Shown here one piece after another: positions 52,907 to 53,437 of a stretch of DNA of 53,437 nucleotides. The first letter of the stretch is position 1, and the number at the start of each line of letters is the position of its first letter. The notes under the pieces are model-generated. The model had not been told where the DNA came from. It saw only the letters and a program-made list of their open reading frames with translations, and did not search any database. The translations under genes and the position numbers were made by a program. The stretch covers positions 1 to 53,437 of the forward strand of contig JALLBK010000133.1 in the NCBI GenBank assembly GCA_036940085.1, in the 5' to 3' direction. This DNA comes from Discostella pseudostelligera (Eukaryota; Bacillariophyta; Thalassiosirophyceae; Thalassiosirales; Thalassiosiraceae).

Positions 52907-53259
52907 GCCAATAATTGATATGTTGAATGAGAGAGTGATGCTCAATGGAAGAGTTGGAATTTGAGCAGCATTCACTTTATCAATTAATCATTGTCAAAAT
53001 ATTATGATGTTGTTGTGGAGTGAGGGAGACAACCTAAACAATAAATAGATGTCTGCAGTCGAAATAGTTTGACTTAGTATGTGAGGTTAATTACATTGTG
53101 GATCACAATAATGCATACGTTTTCCTGAGCATGCTCCATTCTTTCCTTGTTACTCTAGATACTATCTGAGACACCCACCCTGAGATGGATACTTGTACCG
53201 CAATTCTTCCTCAATCTTGAACTGGACACTGCTTACTGCTGTCTCCTGGACTTCGATTC
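52907..53259. other. Right-hand intergenic region
   Basis: About 350 bp with no recognised gene. It should contain the promoter of the short diatom protein gene and the 3' UTR of the possible edge gene. A second open frame (about 54 codons) overlaps the end of the edge ORF in another phase. Confidence 0.4.
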
Positions 53260-53437
53260 TCAATTCGTTATTGCTCTTTGCATTCCTTCCTTCAACATAG
53301 ACACTCTGACGTCCGGACTCTGTGTCCTACTCCTACTAGATACCTCTTTCATTCCTTCCTTAAACTTACAATGGACTGAGGCGGGGATTATATTCGGACC
53401 CACCGATCGAGCAATAGCCAAACTTCCCTCCGCTTTC
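53260..53437 (-). CDS. Possible 3' end of a gene running off the window
   Basis: Reading the minus strand from the edge gives an open frame of at least 58 codons to a TGA at 53262-53260: ARSVGPNIIPAS, then FKEGMKEV and LKEGMQRA. The two KEGM segments are encoded by a direct DNA repeat (AAGGAAGGAATG) about 60 bp apart. An alternative model uses a GTAAGT donor at 53369 and an acceptor at about 53327. No family is recognised and the frame is short, so this is tentative. Confidence 0.3.
   Translation of the reverse strand, partial: KAEGSLAIARSVGPNIIPASVHCKFKEGMKEVSSRSRTQSPDVRVSMLKEGMQRAITN

Noticed and set aside
1..53437. tRNA, rRNA, CRISPR array, transposon or viral genes
   Set aside because: No TPsiC-arm pattern with a matching acceptor stem, no ribosomal RNA sequence, no regularly spaced repeats and no transposase or reverse transcriptase frame was noticed; a covariance-model search would be needed to exclude small RNAs.

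Overview
This window is nuclear DNA from a diatom, most likely a centric one. Protein-coding genes are packed on both strands, with short spliceosomal introns (about 43-240 bp, GT-AG). The decisive gene is a fucoxanthin-chlorophyll (Lhc) antenna gene with an AFAP-type plastid presequence. Several other genes belong to families I associate with diatoms: a DUF6824 protein, a repeat Cys/His protein and a conserved short C-terminal domain protein. A flagellar nexin-dynein regulatory complex subunit (DRC1) and a FAM184-like coiled coil point to a centric species, because centric diatoms make flagellated sperm. Most gene models were rebuilt by hand from splice sites. Except where an N interrupts them, their exon lengths sum to a multiple of three.

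Layout, left to right. 1-8 kb: a vWFA/alpha-kinase protein whose kinase lacks the C-lobe, an Lhc antenna gene, a NAPE-PLD-like metallo-hydrolase and a small membrane protein. 8-16 kb: an EGF-repeat type I membrane protein, a seven-bladed RCC1 propeller with BTB domain, and the first member of a Cys-rich 'NCPWW' membrane protein family. 16-27 kb: a two-RRM RBM34/Nop12-like ribosome biogenesis factor, a hormone-sensitive-lipase-like hydrolase, a repeat zinc-binding protein and a DUF6824 protein. 27-36 kb: an SNM1A/Pso2 DNA cross-link repair nuclease, a GEP4 mitochondrial PGP phosphatase, a FAM184-like coiled coil and a membrane DnaJ. 36-41.6 kb: a six-TM potassium channel, mitochondrial ribosomal protein uL29m and an mRNA-capping-enzyme homologue that has lost both active sites. 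41.7-46.7 kb: a head-to-head pair of NCPWW paralogues. 46.9-53.4 kb: DRC1, a SERHL-like serine hydrolase, aminoacylase-1, a diatom C-terminal-domain protein and a possible gene running off the right edge.

The genes do not form one pathway. The strongest themes are (i) an apparently undescribed family of three type I membrane proteins with Cys-rich/PWW ectodomains and tyrosine-centred repeats in the cytoplasmic tails; (ii) a two-domain capping-enzyme homologue that looks like a double pseudoenzyme; and (iii) recurrent E2F-like TTTGGCGGGAAA sites in six of the nine head-to-head intergenic regions, including three copies at exact 30-bp spacing. Two single N bases (18696, 45635) break otherwise intact reading frames and look like assembly joins, not mutations. 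No tRNA, rRNA, CRISPR or transposon was recognised.
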